Source: Bacteroidota bacterium (GTDB lineage Bacteria > Bacteroidota > Bacteroidia > Bacteroidales > VadinHA17). Taken from it: 6,529 nt of DNA. Made by a program: the position numbers and the translations under genes. Positions 5,903-6,529 of this stretch are shown here, in pieces; the first letter of the stretch is position 1, and the number at the start of each line of letters is the position of its first letter. The stretch lies in assembly GCA_015222065.1 (NCBI GenBank), contig JADFUQ010000441.1, positions 1 to 6,529 of the forward strand. The letters are read 5' to 3'. A model generated the notes under the pieces. That model ran no database searches and was not told the origin of the DNA. It saw only the letters and a program-made list of their open reading frames with translations.

Positions 5903-6529
5903 ATGAAAAGCACTGAAAGACAATTAGAAAATCGTGGATATTTTTAAAGTAAAATTGAAAGTAAATTTGTAGAAAAATCCTTTGATGAACTTATTAAACT
6001 GTTGAACAGTAAATCTGTTGTTGAAAGAACAGTTAGTGCCAGATTGATTGCAAAAATAAAGAATCCAAAATCAATTTACTTCTTGTGCCTGGCATTAGAG
6101 AAAGAAAATATATTATATACTAAAATCGAGATTTGTAATTCGCTTATTTCTTACGGAAAATTAGCTATCCCTGAATTGGTAAAACTATTAGGTAAAATAG
6201 GAAATAATCAACACAAACATATTCCAAAGAAAGAATTTAAAAAAACAATTATCCATTACCGAGAGACATTGTTGCCCGGACAATTATTAGAATAGGCAAA
6301 GATGCATTGCCATTATTAACAGAAAATTTAAAGTCAAATGATACACTAAAAATTAGCGAAACAATTGACGCGATTGGATATATTTGTTTTTATGACAAAC
6401 ATGAAGAAACAATGTTAAGTTTAATAAATTGATACGAATATAATTCGGAAAATGAATTAATAAAATGGAAGATTATTCGTGCAATGAGTGCATTCACAGG
6501 GAGTGAAAAGTTTTTAAATAAAGAATATG
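5903..6529 (+). pseudogene. HEAT-repeat protein pseudogene (three lesions, 3' end beyond window)
   Basis: The ATG at 5903-5905 opens a frame encoding MKSTERQLENRGYF, which is stopped by TAA at 5945-5947. The same frame then stays open with HEAT-like helices (SFDELIKLLNS, SVVERTVSARLIAKI, IPELVKLLGKIG) up to KKEFKK. At the A7 run (6239-6245) good coding sense moves to the frame one base earlier, which continues NYPLPRDIVARTIIRIGKDA and DAIGYICFY. A TGA at 6430-6432 interrupts it, after which it reads ENELIKWKIIRAMSAF to the window end. Restoring one A and reading through both stops gives one continuous protein of about 209 residues so far, made of paired amphipathic helices as in HEAT/PBS-lyase-like scaffold proteins. 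By family these mediate protein-protein contacts, and no specific partner can be named. A TAA at 5900-5902 fixes the start. Decay is the simplest reading; sequencing error at the A run is possible but would not explain the two stops. Confidence 0.82.

Noticed and set aside
6002..6295. A separate 97-residue gene starting at TTG 6002
   Set aside because: It is only the middle part of the HEAT frame. Similar coding sense extends upstream to ATG 5903 through a TAA and downstream through a frameshift, so it belongs to the pseudogene.
6430..6432. TGA read as tryptophan or another amino acid (alternative code)
   Set aside because: The same gene also has an in-frame TAA and a frameshift, and the other genes use TGG for tryptophan and have no internal TGA. 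Decay explains all three lesions.

Overview
The window looks like chromosomal DNA of a member of the Bacteroidota. The sequence is AT-rich. Translation starts lie in A-rich leaders, mostly without a Shine-Dalgarno sequence, and a TAnnTTTG-type promoter element precedes the helicase gene. The two best-recognised proteins, an FtsX/MacB-type permease ending in NPVDSLRYE and a DEAD-box helicase with a DbpA-type C-terminal domain, have forms familiar from that phylum. I cannot name the genus.

Layout: (1) 1-1077, plus strand: the C-terminal part of a large ABC-transporter permease whose start lies outside the window. (2) 1078-1328: a spacer with an AT-rich terminator-like hairpin and a promoter for the next gene. 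(3) 1329-3014, plus: a complete DEAD-box RNA helicase with all core motifs, a basic KRD-repeat linker and a DbpA RNA-binding domain. (4) 3015-3270: a convergent spacer without a recognisable gene. (5) 5340 down to 3271, minus strand: a probable two-gene operon made of a GT39/PMT_2-type membrane glycosyltransferase (3793-5340) and a 155-residue four-helix membrane protein of unknown function (3271-3738). A small two-part hairpin sits in the 54-bp gap between them. (6) 5341-5902: a long non-coding spacer. Its 3' half holds nested tandem, direct and inverted repeats built on AAGTGYCTA and CTTTAGTTCACTT words. (7) 5903-6529, plus: a HEAT-repeat gene broken by an early in-frame TAA, a frameshift at an A7 run and an in-frame TGA. 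It runs off the window.

The intact genes do not form one obvious pathway. The permease and helicase are separate units. The glycosyltransferase and small membrane protein probably share a transcript. The right-hand end, with repeats next to a decayed gene, looks like a region in turnover. I found no CRISPR array, transposase, rRNA, tRNA or recognisable new defence system. The observations most worth a second look are the multi-lesion HEAT pseudogene, the repeat cluster before it, and the intercistronic hairpin at 3766-3790.
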